A stretch of 10,150 nt of DNA from Candidatus Uhrbacteria bacterium (lineage in GTDB: Bacteria > Patescibacteriota > Patescibacteriia > UBA9934 > UBA10169): assembly GCA_003505155.1 (NCBI GenBank), contig DNYJ01000023.1, forward strand, positions 1 to 10,150. The letters run 5' to 3'. Position 1 is the stretch's first letter, and each line of letters starts with the position of its first letter. Positions 1-5,854 of the stretch are shown here, one piece after another. The notes beneath the pieces are model-generated. The model had not been told where the DNA came from, did not search any database, and was given only the letters and a program-made list of their open reading frames with translations. The translations under genes and the position numbers were made by a program.

Positions 1-108
1 CCACTCCTTGACCGAGATTCCGGCTTGTCGCAGAATCTCGCAGAGAAGCGACACCCCAAACTCCCGAAGTCCTTTCACCAGTTCGCGCCATGAAACCGCT
101 TTAGGCAT
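1..108 (-). pseudogene. hicA: HicA-like toxin with internal deletion, 3' end outside the window
   Basis: HicA toxins are small mRNA interferases with a double-stranded-RNA-binding-like fold and one catalytic histidine. The frame opens at ATG 108-106, overlapping the end of hicB by 8 bases, which is the usual coupled arrangement. The first 18 residues, MPKAVSWRELVKGLREFG, match a HicA N-terminus. The next stretch, VSLLCEILRQAGISVKEW, matches the C-terminal helix of the same family ('ILRQAGIS' is typical). The 30-40 residues that normally lie between them, with the G-K-H segment carrying the catalytic histidine, are absent. The frame stays open, so this looks like an in-frame deletion and probably an inactive toxin. 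The extent of the deletion is judged from remembered family members, not an alignment. The gene runs off the left edge, so its stop is not seen. Confidence 0.6.
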
Positions 109-343
109 ACTGGTGGGACAATCGCCGCAATTGAACCTTAAGACCGGGAATCGGATCCTTACTGCGAAGTTTGAGAAGCAACCACGACTCGAGAACCTCG
201 CGAAGTTCCTCGCGGCAGGATTCGAGCGACGACCCGCTCGCCCACACGCCCTGAAGACGCGGAATTTCTCCGAAGTAGGTGCCGTCTTCCAGAAGTTTGT
301 ACCGAGCGGATCCAAGTTGTTTCAAAATATACTGCGTCAACAT
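101..343 (-). CDS. hicB: HicB-family antitoxin (80 aa)
   Basis: Type II antitoxin with a partly degenerate RNase H-like fold that binds and neutralises HicA. The start at ATG 343 gives 80 aa, a normal length for short HicB proteins. A longer reading to 472 would run through strong palindromes and adds an unlikely N-terminus. Visible family signature: a first strand ending 'ARYKLLEDGTYFGEIP', then 'LQGVWASGSSLESC', then a helix 'REELREVLESWLLLKL', matching the HicB pattern of strand, D-G-x-[YF]-x-[AG]-x-[IV]-P, P-x-L-x-G-x-x-[AS]-x-G, helix. No ribbon-helix-helix or HTH domain follows, so any DNA binding would need another explanation. It is transcribed toward hicA and overlaps it. With hicA apparently deleted, hicB may be a relic, or may act on a toxin elsewhere. 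Confidence 0.8.
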   Translation of the reverse strand: MLTQYILKQLGSARYKLLEDGTYFGEIPRLQGVWASGSSLESCREELREVLESWLLLKLRSKDPIPGLKVQLRRLSHQYA

Positions 344-351
344 AGGACTGA

Positions 352-360
352 AGAATACCA
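352..360 (-). promoter_or_regulatory. Extended -10 promoter of hicBA
   Basis: The minus strand reads TGGTATTCT, an extended -10 element (TGn plus TATTCT), 8 bases before the hicB ATG. Transcription starting 6-8 bases downstream would leave almost no leader, and no Shine-Dalgarno is seen. The hicB mRNA is therefore probably leaderless. No convincing -35 is visible, as expected for an extended -10 promoter. Confidence 0.5.
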
Positions 361-377
361 CAAGAACCCGGTTCTTG
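361..377. promoter_or_regulatory. Perfect palindrome upstream of hicBA, candidate operator
   Basis: Arms CAAGAACC and GGTTCTTG (8 bp, perfect) flank a central C. The site touches the extended -10 element and covers the -35 region of hicBA. That is where an autoregulatory operator of a toxin-antitoxin operon usually lies. The binding protein is unknown. Confidence 0.5.
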
Positions 378-420
378 GCGACCCATTCGTTCTCGAAACT
401 CTCGAGACCGGATGGGTCGC
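378..420. repeat. Nested inverted repeat between hicB and the plus-strand genes
   Basis: Bases 378-386 (GCGACCCAT) pair perfectly with 412-420. Inside, 391-396 (TCTCGA) pairs with 402-407 (TCGAGA) around a 5-base loop. The element abuts the 361-377 palindrome. There is no U-tract on either side, so it is not a simple terminator. It may be a second operator or a mobile palindromic element. The rest of the divergent gap (421-483) shows only a short CGGCC/GGCCG palindrome and the ribosome binding site of the next gene. Confidence 0.5.
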
Positions 421-483
421 AATCCCGCGACTTGGTCCTTTTCCACGATGTTCGGCCTCGGCCGCATCGCATGGAGTCTGACG

Positions 484-645
484 ATGAGCGATTCCCCCTC
501 CCCCTCCCACACCGCCTCGGTGCGCTTCCTCCGGCGTCTCGCCCATGTCCTGGACGAGTTCATCCAGGACCACGCCCTCGACATGGCCGCCATCGGCCTC
601 CTCGTCGTCCTCTTCTTGGAAGGACGCTCCAGAGGTATCGGATGA
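484..645 (+). CDS. Small hypothetical protein (53 aa), coupled to the TPR gene
   Basis: Not recognised. ATG 484 is preceded by GGAG (473-476) at a 7-base spacing, a good ribosome binding site. The stop TGA overlaps the ATG of the next gene (ATGA at 642-645), a classic translational-coupling junction. The product starts with a Ser/Pro-rich segment, then a basic, probably helical stretch (RFLRRLAHVLDEF), and ends with a short hydrophobic run (AAIGLLVVLFL, about residues 35-45) and a basic tail (GRSRGIG). It could be a single-pass or peripheral membrane peptide, though the run is short for a full transmembrane helix. Support for expression is the RBS and the overlap, not homology. The alternative is a non-coding leader of the TPR gene. 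Confidence 0.45.
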   Translation: MSDSPSPSHTASVRFLRRLAHVLDEFIQDHALDMAAIGLLVVLFLEGRSRGIG

Positions 646-1160
646 GCGGCGGCGATCCGGTCGCGACCATCAGAGCCACGGCCAAGGACCCCAAGCGCCA
701 AGCCACACAGCTCTGGCAGGAGGGGCTCGAACTAACCCTGTCGGGGGACGTGGAGACAGCGATCGATCTCTACCAGCAGAGCATCGCCCTCCATCCGACC
801 GCCGAAGCCTACGCCTTTTGGGGCTGGGCACTGTCGTCTGAAGGAAAGCTGGACGAGGCCATCTCAATGTGCCACGAGGCCATCAAGATTGATCCCGACT
901 TCGGCAACTCCTACAACGACATCGGCGCCTACCTCGAGGTGCAAGGACGCCGCGACGAGGCGATCGCGTGGTTCAAGCGCGCTAAGGAAGCGCGCCAATA
1001 CGACCATCGCGAGTTCCCCTACCTCAATCTTGCGCGGATCTACATCCTGCAAAAAAGGTGGGGAGAGGCCCTCCTCGAGCTCCAGGCGGCCGAAGTCCTG
1101 GCCCCTCGCGACGAGCGCGTGGACATGCTCATCGCGCGCGTCGCAGAAAACCTCACGTGA
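642..1160 (+). CDS. TPR-repeat protein (172 aa)
   Basis: Tetratricopeptide repeats form a helical scaffold for protein-protein contacts; the partner is not evident here. ATG 642 has AGAGG (631-635) at a 6-base spacing and overlaps the preceding stop. A longer reading from 279 would cross the palindromes and the small upstream ORF, so it is rejected. About four helix-turn-helix units are visible: residues 21-53 (WQEGLELTLSGDVETAIDLY), 54-87 (AYAFWGWALSSEGKLDEAI), 88-121 (SYNDIGAYLEVQGRRDEAI) and 125-155 (YLNLARIYILQKRWGEALL). The A/G and D-P-x positions of TPR motifs are present (KIDPDF, VLAPRD). There is no signal peptide or membrane segment, so the protein is predicted cytoplasmic unless the small upstream product tethers it. 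An intrinsic terminator follows at 1278-1307. Confidence 0.85.
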   Translation: MSGGDPVATIRATAKDPKRQATQLWQEGLELTLSGDVETAIDLYQQSIALHPTAEAYAFWGWALSSEGKLDEAISMCHEAIKIDPDFGNSYNDIGAYLEVQGRRDEAIAWFKRAKEARQYDHREFPYLNLARIYILQKRWGEALLELQAAEVLAPRDERVDMLIARVAENLT

Positions 1161-1270
1161 GCCGAGACACGTTCTCTCGCCCCGTACCGACGGCAACGTC
1201 TGGTACGCGGGTCTCTCGGCACCTTCCCAGAGTTCACGATAGATTTCTCTCTCTATCCGTCGCGAACTCT
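1161..1270 (+). other. Two nested hairpins in the 3' region of the TPR transcript
   Basis: Immediately after the TGA stop, 1161-1167 (GCCGAGA) pairs with 1214-1220. This encloses an inner stem of 1183-1192 with 1197-1207, closed by a GCAA tetraloop and with one bulged T. Nine bases later, 1229-1235 (AGAGTTC) pairs with 1264-1270, enclosing 1238-1243 (GATAGA) with 1252-1257 (TCTATC). Together with the terminator at 1278-1307 they make a 3' UTR of about 150 bases that is almost fully structured. It could be a 3'-derived small RNA, an mRNA-stabilising tail or degenerate palindromic elements. It matches no RNA family I recognise. Confidence 0.45.
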
Positions 1271-1277
1271 GATTAGC

Positions 1278-1307
1278 ACAAAACCCGCGCTCGACCGCGG
1301 GTTTTGT
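1278..1307 (+). terminator. Intrinsic terminator after the TPR gene
   Basis: Perfect 12-bp stem, ACAAAACCCGCG (1278-1289) with CGCGGGTTTTGT (1296-1307), and a 6-base loop CTCGAC. The GC-rich top and A/T ends of the stem suit a terminator, with the T-tract inside the 3' arm. By symmetry it could act in both directions. Not calculated thermodynamically. Confidence 0.75.
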
Positions 1308-1316
1308 AATGTAATG

Positions 1317-1372
1317 GGGTCAGGTCTGGATATGGACTTATTTGGAGAAAAGTCCATATCCAGACCTGACCC
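1317..1372. repeat. 23-bp perfect palindromic element (REP/MITE-like)
   Basis: Bases 1317-1339 and 1350-1372 are exact reverse complements, separated by a 10-base loop. The left arm begins GGGTCAGGTCTGGATATGG. It lies between two convergently read genes and directly after the terminator. From memory, palindromes beginning GGGTCAGGTCT occur beside IS200-like/RAYT transposases in several phyla, but I cannot verify this here. No transposase gene adjoins it, so if mobile it would be a non-autonomous copy moved in trans. Confidence 0.7.
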
Positions 1373-1381
1373 AAATGAAGA

Positions 1382-1403
1382 GGCTCGACCGTTGGGTCGA
1401 GCC
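1382..1403 (-). terminator. Terminator for the minus-strand nrdJ-cobA-hypothetical unit
   Basis: Perfect 9-bp stem GGCTCGACC/GGTCGAGCC with a 4-base loop. On the minus strand it is followed by TCTTCATTT, a moderately U-rich tail. It lies 28 bases downstream of the stop of the 1432-1800 gene. The imperfect U-tract lowers confidence. Confidence 0.5.
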
Positions 1404-1431
1404 GAGGGGGTTGGAGATGGCGAAAAGCTGG

Positions 1432-1800
1432 CTAGACCGGGGCCGCCTCGATCCTGTAGATGGTGACCGTGGCCGCGCGGACGGGGCGCCTCCCCTGCCC
1501 GCGACGGGCGGCGTCGGTCGTCTCGATCTGAACGACGTGGGAGGGGTTGAGCGGACGCGCAACTTCGCGCACCTTCCGCCCCATCGGCACCTCGACGAGC
1601 GTGTCGTCGTTCACGAGCCGGAAGCCGACCTCGACCTTCCCGCTCGTGCGAGCCGTGGAGCGCGCGACCGCCCTGGGAAGCGGTCCGGCCTCTCTCACGA
1701 CAACCTCGCTGTGGGAGGTGGTCAGGGCGCGGAGCAAGTCCGCGAGAACGGGGTAGCGGCTGCGAGCCGTTCTCATCGTGATGAAGTGGCTACGAGACAA
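1432..1800 (-). CDS. Small basic hypothetical protein (122 aa)
   Basis: Not recognised. On the minus strand GGAGGAG (about 1807-1813) stands 6 bases before a TTG at 1800, which I take as the start. An ATG at 1818 lies upstream of that Shine-Dalgarno, and an internal ATG at 1776 would leave it too far away. The product is rich in Arg, Thr and Val and predicted mostly beta, with no signal peptide or membrane segment. Segments such as 'VEVGFRLVNDDTLVEVP' and 'VVQIETTDAARRGQGRR' suggest a compact basic domain that might bind nucleic acid, but no motif supports a specific role. It lies 72 bases downstream of cobA on the same strand and is probably co-transcribed, unless the palindrome at 1820-1834 marks a separate promoter. 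Confidence 0.55.
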   Translation of the reverse strand: MSRSHFITMRTARSRYPVLADLLRALTTSHSEVVVREAGPLPRAVARSTARTSGKVEVGFRLVNDDTLVEVPMGRKVREVARPLNPSHVVQIETTDAARRGQGRRPVRAATVTIYRIEAAPV

Positions 1801-1819
1801 GCGTTCTCCTCCATACATA

Positions 1820-1834
1820 CCGGAATCATTCCGG
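1820..1834. promoter_or_regulatory. Short palindrome between cobA and the hypothetical gene
   Basis: CCGGAAT and ATTCCGG (7-bp perfect arms) flank a central C, just upstream of the Shine-Dalgarno of the 1432-1800 gene. It could be an operator or a small mRNA hairpin. No U-tract follows, so it is not a terminator. Confidence 0.3.
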
Positions 1835-1872
1835 ATACGCGAAGCCCAGACTATTCAATCGAACACAAAAAG

Positions 1873-2463
1873 TCAATAATCCACACCTTCGCGCGCTTTG
1901 ACGCCGGAGTAGAAGTAGTGTTTATGCAGTTTCATCTCGGTAACGAGATGGGCGGCTTTAAGAAAACTTGCCGGAGCGTCGCGGCCAGTGAGGATGAGTT
2001 CGAGCGCAGGCGGTTTGGAAGCGAGGAGTTCGAGCGCGGCGGACTCGCGGAGCATGCCGAGCGAGACGGTCGGATTCAGCTCGTCGAGAATGACGAGATC
2101 ATATTCGTTTCGATCGAACAGCTCTCGAGCGATGGCAAGTCCCCGCTGTGCCTCTGACTTGTCCACGGGAAGAATCGAAAAATCAAACCGCCCCGTCTTG
2201 AGATCAATGCGGTCGCGCCCGCTCACGTGATACTCGATCGGGAATGTCCGGCCGAGTTCCTCGAGCAAACGGCGCTCGGAGTAATGCGCGTCTCCACCCT
2301 TGTCAAAGTAAACAATGGCAACACGCTTCCCCGCTCCAAGCGCGCGCAGAGCCGTGCCAAGAGCGGCCGTCGTCTTCCCGCGTCCGTCGCCGGTAAAGAC
2401 CGATAAAAGACCATACCCCGTATGGTCTTTTATGCGCGCGTCGAGGATAGGTCGTTCGGACAT
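1873..2463 (-). CDS. cobA: Corrinoid adenosyltransferase (CobA/BtuR type)
   Basis: Transfers the 5'-deoxyadenosyl group from ATP to cob(I)alamin or cob(I)inamide, giving adenosylcobalamin and triphosphate; cytoplasmic. 196 aa, the normal family length. The N-terminal P-loop GDGRGKTT (about residues 25-32) is the CobA-type nucleotide site within 'SVFTGDGRGKTTAALG'. 'DLVILDELNPTVSLGM' is the Walker-B-like segment. 'LELILTGRDAP' and the C-terminal 'MKLHKHYFYSGVKAREGVDY' match the conserved family ends. The start at ATG 2463 is preceded only by a weak AGGA and by a palindrome. It lies 30 bases downstream of nrdJ, so the operon makes both the B12-dependent reductase and its cofactor. No other cobalamin gene is in the window, which fits salvage. 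A 14-bp perfect hairpin (2403-2433) lies in its 5' coding region. Confidence 0.93.
   Translation of the reverse strand: MSERPILDARIKDHTGYGLLSVFTGDGRGKTTAALGTALRALGAGKRVAIVYFDKGGDAHYSERRLLEELGRTFPIEYHVSGRDRIDLKTGRFDFSILPVDKSEAQRGLAIARELFDRNEYDLVILDELNPTVSLGMLRESAALELLASKPPALELILTGRDAPASFLKAAHLVTEMKLHKHYFYSGVKAREGVDY
2403..2433 (-). promoter_or_regulatory. Perfect 14-bp inverted repeat inside the cobA coding region
   Basis: Bases 2403-2416 and 2420-2433 are exact reverse complements with a 3-base loop (CCC on the plus strand). On the minus strand the 3' arm ends in CTTTTAT, so the RNA hairpin resembles an intrinsic terminator. It encodes residues about 11-20 of CobA (IKDHTGYGLL), just before the P-loop. 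It could control translation or elongation of cobA. A role is inferred only from the perfection of the repeat. Confidence 0.5.
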
Positions 2464-2469
2464 AGGTCC

Positions 2470-2491
2470 TATAGGTCGTAGATGACCTATA
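2470..2491. promoter_or_regulatory. Palindrome in the nrdJ-cobA gap
   Basis: TATAGGTC (2470-2477) and GACCTATA (2484-2491) are perfect 8-bp arms around a 6-base loop. A further ATAGGTC at 2462-2468 overlaps the cobA start, so the half-site occurs three times within 30 bases. A hairpin here would form immediately before the cobA start codon and could limit its translation. Alternatively it is a protein binding site. No U-tract is present. Confidence 0.4.
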
Positions 2492-2493
2492 TT

Positions 2494-5400
2494 CTAACTA
2501 CATCCGCTCGTCGAACCGCAATTCAAACATTTGTAACACGCGGCGTTGCGAACCATGATCGAGCCGCACGTGCCGCAGGCGGGCGCGTCTTCGGAATTGT
2601 TGAAGGTGGCCGTAAGCGTCTGGTTCGTCTGCGCCTTGAAGAGCGACGGCTGTTGTTTGACTTCACCCGTCTTTGCCGGAGTGTGTGCCACTTCGGTTTT
2701 GGTGAGTTCCGCCTGCAAGTCGGACACGTCTTCTTCCTTTGGCGCGATGTTGACGCCGAGCTCGCGAGCCTGATCCTCCGGCAAGAAGCGCAGAGCCATC
2801 CAACGGAAGAGGTAGTCCACGATGGACTTGGCGATGCGGATTTCAGGATGCGTCGTGAATCCGGAAGGCTCAAAACGCACATGAACGAATTTACGAGCCA
2901 GGACATCGAGCGGCACGCCGTACTGGAGACCAACCGATACGGACGTCGCAAAACTGTTTACCAGTCCTGAAAGCGTGGAGCCCTCCTTATTCATGGTCAC
3001 AAACATCTCCCCCGGCGTTCCGTCGTCATAGAGCCCAACCGTAATGTACCCCTCGTGTCCCGCAACGGAGAATTTGTGCGTCAGCGCACGGCGTTCGTCC
3101 GGCAATCGGCGCCGGCGCGGCGTGAAGACTTCTTTAGCCGCAGAACGCTTGCCCTTTTCCTGATCGGCATCTTTGCTCGTCGTCAAAGGCTGTTGCCGCT
3201 TGCATCCGTCGCGGTAAATCGCAATCGCCTTGAGCCCCATTTTCCACCCCTCAATGTAAACGCGCTCGACGTCCTCCACCGTCGCATCAGACGGCATGTT
3301 GACGGTTTTCGAGATCGCGCCGGAGATAAACGGTTGAACCGCGGCCATCATGCGCACGTGCCCCATGTAGGGAATGGAGCGCGCGCCGTTCGCCGCCTTA
3401 AACGCGCAGTCAAAAACCGGCAAATGTTCTTGCGCGATGTGCGGCGCTCCCTCGATCGTGTCGTTCTTATCAATGAAAGCAAGAATGTCGTCAATCTGCT
3501 CCGACGAGTAGCGAAGATGCGCCAAGGCTTCCGGAACCGTCTTGTTCACGATCTTCACCATGCCGCCGCCCACCAGCCACTTGTATTTTACGAGCGCGAT
3601 GTCTGGTTCGACTCCGGTTGTATCGCAATCCATGAGAAACGAGATGGTGCCGGTGGGAGCCAAAACGGAGATCTGGGCGTTGCGAAAACCGAATTTCTTT
3701 CCATGCTCCAAAACGCGATCCCATGCCTGGCGTGATGCGTCCCGCAATTCGGAAGGAACGCCAACCTCGTCAGCCGCATACGCCGCATCGCGGTGCAGGT
3801 TCATGACGGCAAGGCAAGGCTCTTCGTTGTGTTTGTAGCCGGCGAACGGCCCGATCTTCTCCGCGATCTTGGCAGACTGATAGTAGCAGTGCCCGCTCTG
3901 AAGCGAGGTGATGGCGGCAGAGAGATTGCGCCCTTCCTCCGAGTCATAGGCAAGCCCGCGGCTCATGAGGAGCGCGCCCAAGTTGGCGTATCCGATGCCA
4001 AGCGGACGGAAGGCGTATGAGTTTTCCTCGATGGCGGGTGTGGGATAGCTTGAGTTGCCCACGGCGATTTCCATGGCGGTGATCACGACTTCGTTGGCTT
4101 TCATGAACGACTCGACGTCAAATGCCAGATCGCCGTTTTCTCCCGCCTTGCGGAATTTGAGGAGGTTGAGCGAAGCGAGGTTGCAGGCGGTGTCGTCAAG
4201 GAACATATACTCGGAGCACGGGTTGGAAGCATGGATGCGGTCGGTATTTTTGCAGGTGTGCCAACAGTTCACCGTCGTATCGTACTGAACGCCGGGGTCG
4301 CCGCATTCCCAGGCGGCAACCGCCATCTTGCGCATGAGATCCTTCGCCTGAAATTTGAGCGAGGGCTTGCCGGTGGTCACTTCATGCGTCTGCCATTCCT
4401 GATCTGCCTCCACAGCTTTCATAAACTCATCCGTCACACGCACGGAGTTGTTGGCGTTCTGGAAAAAAATGGAGCTGTAAGCGTCGCCGTCGAGCGAAGC
4501 ATCATATCCGGCGTCCACCAGCGCCCATGCCTTCTTTTCTTCTTTAGCTTTGCACTCAATGAACTCGACGATGTCGGGATGATCCGCGTTCAAAATCACC
4601 ATCTTCGCGGCCCGGCGCGTTTTTCCGCCCGATTTGATCACACCCGCAAACGCGTCGAGACCTTTCATAAACGAAATGGGGCCGGAGGAGCGGCCGTTGG
4701 ATCCTCCCAAATACTCATGGCTCGAGCGTAGGCGGGAGAGGTTGGTGCCGGTGCCGGATCCGCCCTTGAAAAGCATTGCTTCGGTGGTGGCAAGCGTCAT
4801 GATGGAGCGCATGTCGTCAGCCACGGAGTTGATGAAGCAGGCGCTACACTGCGGGCGTGGAGCAATGCCCACGTTGAACCATACCGGCGAGTTGAACGCC
4901 GCCATTTGATTGATCAGGATATGAGTGAGCTCTTCTTGAAAGACTTGCGCATCGCGCGCGCTCTCAAAATACCCGTCGTGTCGTCCCCAATGGGCAAACG
5001 TGTCGGCAACACGCGAGATGAGTTGACGCGCGCTGGTCTCGCGCTCGGGAGATCCGATTTTGCCGCGGAAATACTTTGAGACGACAATGTTCACCGCCGT
5101 CTGCGACCAAAAATCCGGCACCTCGACATCCTTCTGCTCAAAGACGACATTGCCCTTGGCGTCGGTGATGACCGCATCGCGCTTGACCCAGGAAATGGCA
5201 TCATACGGATGGACTCCGTCTTTTGTAAAATAGCGCGCGAACGCGAGCCCGTTGCCGTAACGCTCTTCCGTGGCATGAGCGATAAGCGTCCCCTGATGAT
5301 GTCCGGCGTACTTCTTGGCAACGTGAGCAAGGCCGCGGTCAATGAAGGTGAGCATGACCATCTCCCGCACGTCGCCGGTCGTGGGCACCGTGTGTCCGTC

Positions 5401-5640
5401 GTATGTTTTTATGAGGCGCGTCATGACCCAGGAGCTCATGTCTTCCGCCAACTTGGCATCCGTCATCCCGGCGTCAAACATCGCTTTGACAATCGAGTTG
5501 TGAAGCTTCTCTTTCGAAAACTCCGCCTCGGCCCCGCCGCGTTTGGTAACGGACTTAAGAGAGGTCATATAATCCCAGACGGCTTTGGTAACGTCTGCGG
5601 TTTGCGTTTGGACGGTGGCGGAAACTTTGGTTTCTAACAT
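2494..5640 (-). CDS. nrdJ: Adenosylcobalamin-dependent (class II) ribonucleotide reductase
   Basis: Reduces ribonucleotides to deoxyribonucleotides using a thiyl radical generated through adenosylcobalamin; oxygen-independent, cytoplasmic. 1048 aa from ATG 5640. A TTG at 5682 is in frame, but its extra residues (RFLRDPSPECRAR) look non-native. Domains: an N-terminal ATP-cone (about residues 15-105: 'VTKRGG...FSKEKLHNSIVKA...TTGDVREMV'), the ten-stranded barrel, and a C-terminal zinc-ribbon-like tail (CGTCG...CYKCLNCGSTSGCS) with the Cys pair that re-reduces the active site. Catalytic residues: NPCSEY (about 473-478) with the radical Cys about 475, and the partner Cys about 486 in 'ACNLASLNLL', 11 residues later as in the Thermotoga enzyme. 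The other redox Cys is about 268 in 'PQCSACFINSV'. 'APTGTISFLMDCDTTGVEPD' is a typical family block. No intein is seen. cobA follows at 30 bases. Upstream are NrdR-like boxes, a DnaA box and a leader terminator. Confidence 0.97.
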   Translation of the reverse strand: MLETKVSATVQTQTADVTKAVWDYMTSLKSVTKRGGAEAEFSKEKLHNSIVKAMFDAGMTDAKLAEDMSSWVMTRLIKTYDGHTVPTTGDVREMVMLTFIDRGLAHVAKKYAGHHQGTLIAHATEERYGNGLAFARYFTKDGVHPYDAISWVKRDAVITDAKGNVVFEQKDVEVPDFWSQTAVNIVVSKYFRGKIGSPERETSARQLISRVADTFAHWGRHDGYFESARDAQVFQEELTHILINQMAAFNSPVWFNVGIAPRPQCSACFINSVADDMRSIMTLATTEAMLFKGGSGTGTNLSRLRSSHEYLGGSNGRSSGPISFMKGLDAFAGVIKSGGKTRRAAKMVILNADHPDIVEFIECKAKEEKKAWALVDAGYDASLDGDAYSSIFFQNANNSVRVTDEFMKAVEADQEWQTHEVTTGKPSLKFQAKDLMRKMAVAAWECGDPGVQYDTTVNCWHTCKNTDRIHASNPCSEYMFLDDTACNLASLNLLKFRKAGENGDLAFDVESFMKANEVVITAMEIAVGNSSYPTPAIEENSYAFRPLGIGYANLGALLMSRGLAYDSEEGRNLSAAITSLQSGHCYYQSAKIAEKIGPFAGYKHNEEPCLAVMNLHRDAAYAADEVGVPSELRDASRQAWDRVLEHGKKFGFRNAQISVLAPTGTISFLMDCDTTGVEPDIALVKYKWLVGGGMVKIVNKTVPEALAHLRYSSEQIDDILAFIDKNDTIEGAPHIAQEHLPVFDCAFKAANGARSIPYMGHVRMMAAVQPFISGAISKTVNMPSDATVEDVERVYIEGWKMGLKAIAIYRDGCKRQQPLTTSKDADQEKGKRSAAKEVFTPRRRRLPDERRALTHKFSVAGHEGYITVGLYDDGTPGEMFVTMNKEGSTLSGLVNSFATSVSVGLQYGVPLDVLARKFVHVRFEPSGFTTHPEIRIAKSIVDYLFRWMALRFLPEDQARELGVNIAPKEEDVSDLQAELTKTEVAHTPAKTGEVKQQPSLFKAQTNQTLTATFNNSEDAPACGTCGSIMVRNAACYKCLNCGSTSGCS

Positions 5641-5767
5641 ACGAGCTCGGCATTCAGGGGAAGGATCCCGCAAAAATCGCAAGATTCTCTCATGGATTAT
5701 CAGAAGCCTTCGCTCGCCGCGAGAAAACGCGATCGAAACCTCCTGGCAATCTATGATTTTTTCAGAT

Positions 5768-5823
5768 AAAAAACAGCTTACTTCCCACTCGGTGGACCGC
5801 CGGAGCGATCGGGATCAAGCTGT
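5768..5823 (-). terminator. Leader terminator/attenuator upstream of nrdJ
   Basis: On the minus strand ACAGCTT (5823-5817) pairs perfectly with AAGCTGT (5779-5773), followed directly by a run of T ending at 5768 (six counting the last stem base). Inner pairs CCC/GGG, CTC/GAG and GG/CC extend it into a long imperfect hairpin. It lies between the NrdR-like boxes and the nrdJ start, inside the presumed leader of about 210 bases. It should therefore stop some transcripts before the gene, as an attenuator does. Downstream GGAG...CGATC (5743-5731) could pair with GATCGCTCC (5810-5802) in the hairpin and act as an antiterminator. A very short frame (MGEMTA, 5835-5815) ends inside the stem. No cobalamin-riboswitch core is recognisable. 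The rest of the leader (5641-5767) shows no further recognisable element. Confidence 0.6.
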
Positions 5824-5854
5824 CATCTCCCCCATTTCCGCCTTTTTGCTTCTA

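Noticed and set aside
1342..2157. Plus-strand reading frame of 271 codons
   Set aside because: It runs antisense through the hypothetical gene and cobA, starts inside the 23-bp palindrome and resembles no protein.
2482..5637. Several plus-strand frames of 75-226 codons opposite nrdJ
   Set aside because: They are antisense shadows of a strongly conserved gene, with no recognisable domains.
2494..5640. Intein in nrdJ
   Set aside because: Class II reductases often carry inteins, but the catalytic blocks here are contiguous and no intein splice or endonuclease motif is seen.
5641..5682. TTG start at 5682 for nrdJ
   Set aside because: It adds 14 residues with no family resemblance and has no ribosome binding site. 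ATG 5640 gives a normal N-terminus.
5641..5854. Cobalamin riboswitch before the B12-dependent reductase
   Set aside because: I looked for the conserved core (GCCACTG box and the GGTG...TCC elements in order) on the minus strand and did not find it. Only a generic terminator hairpin is visible.
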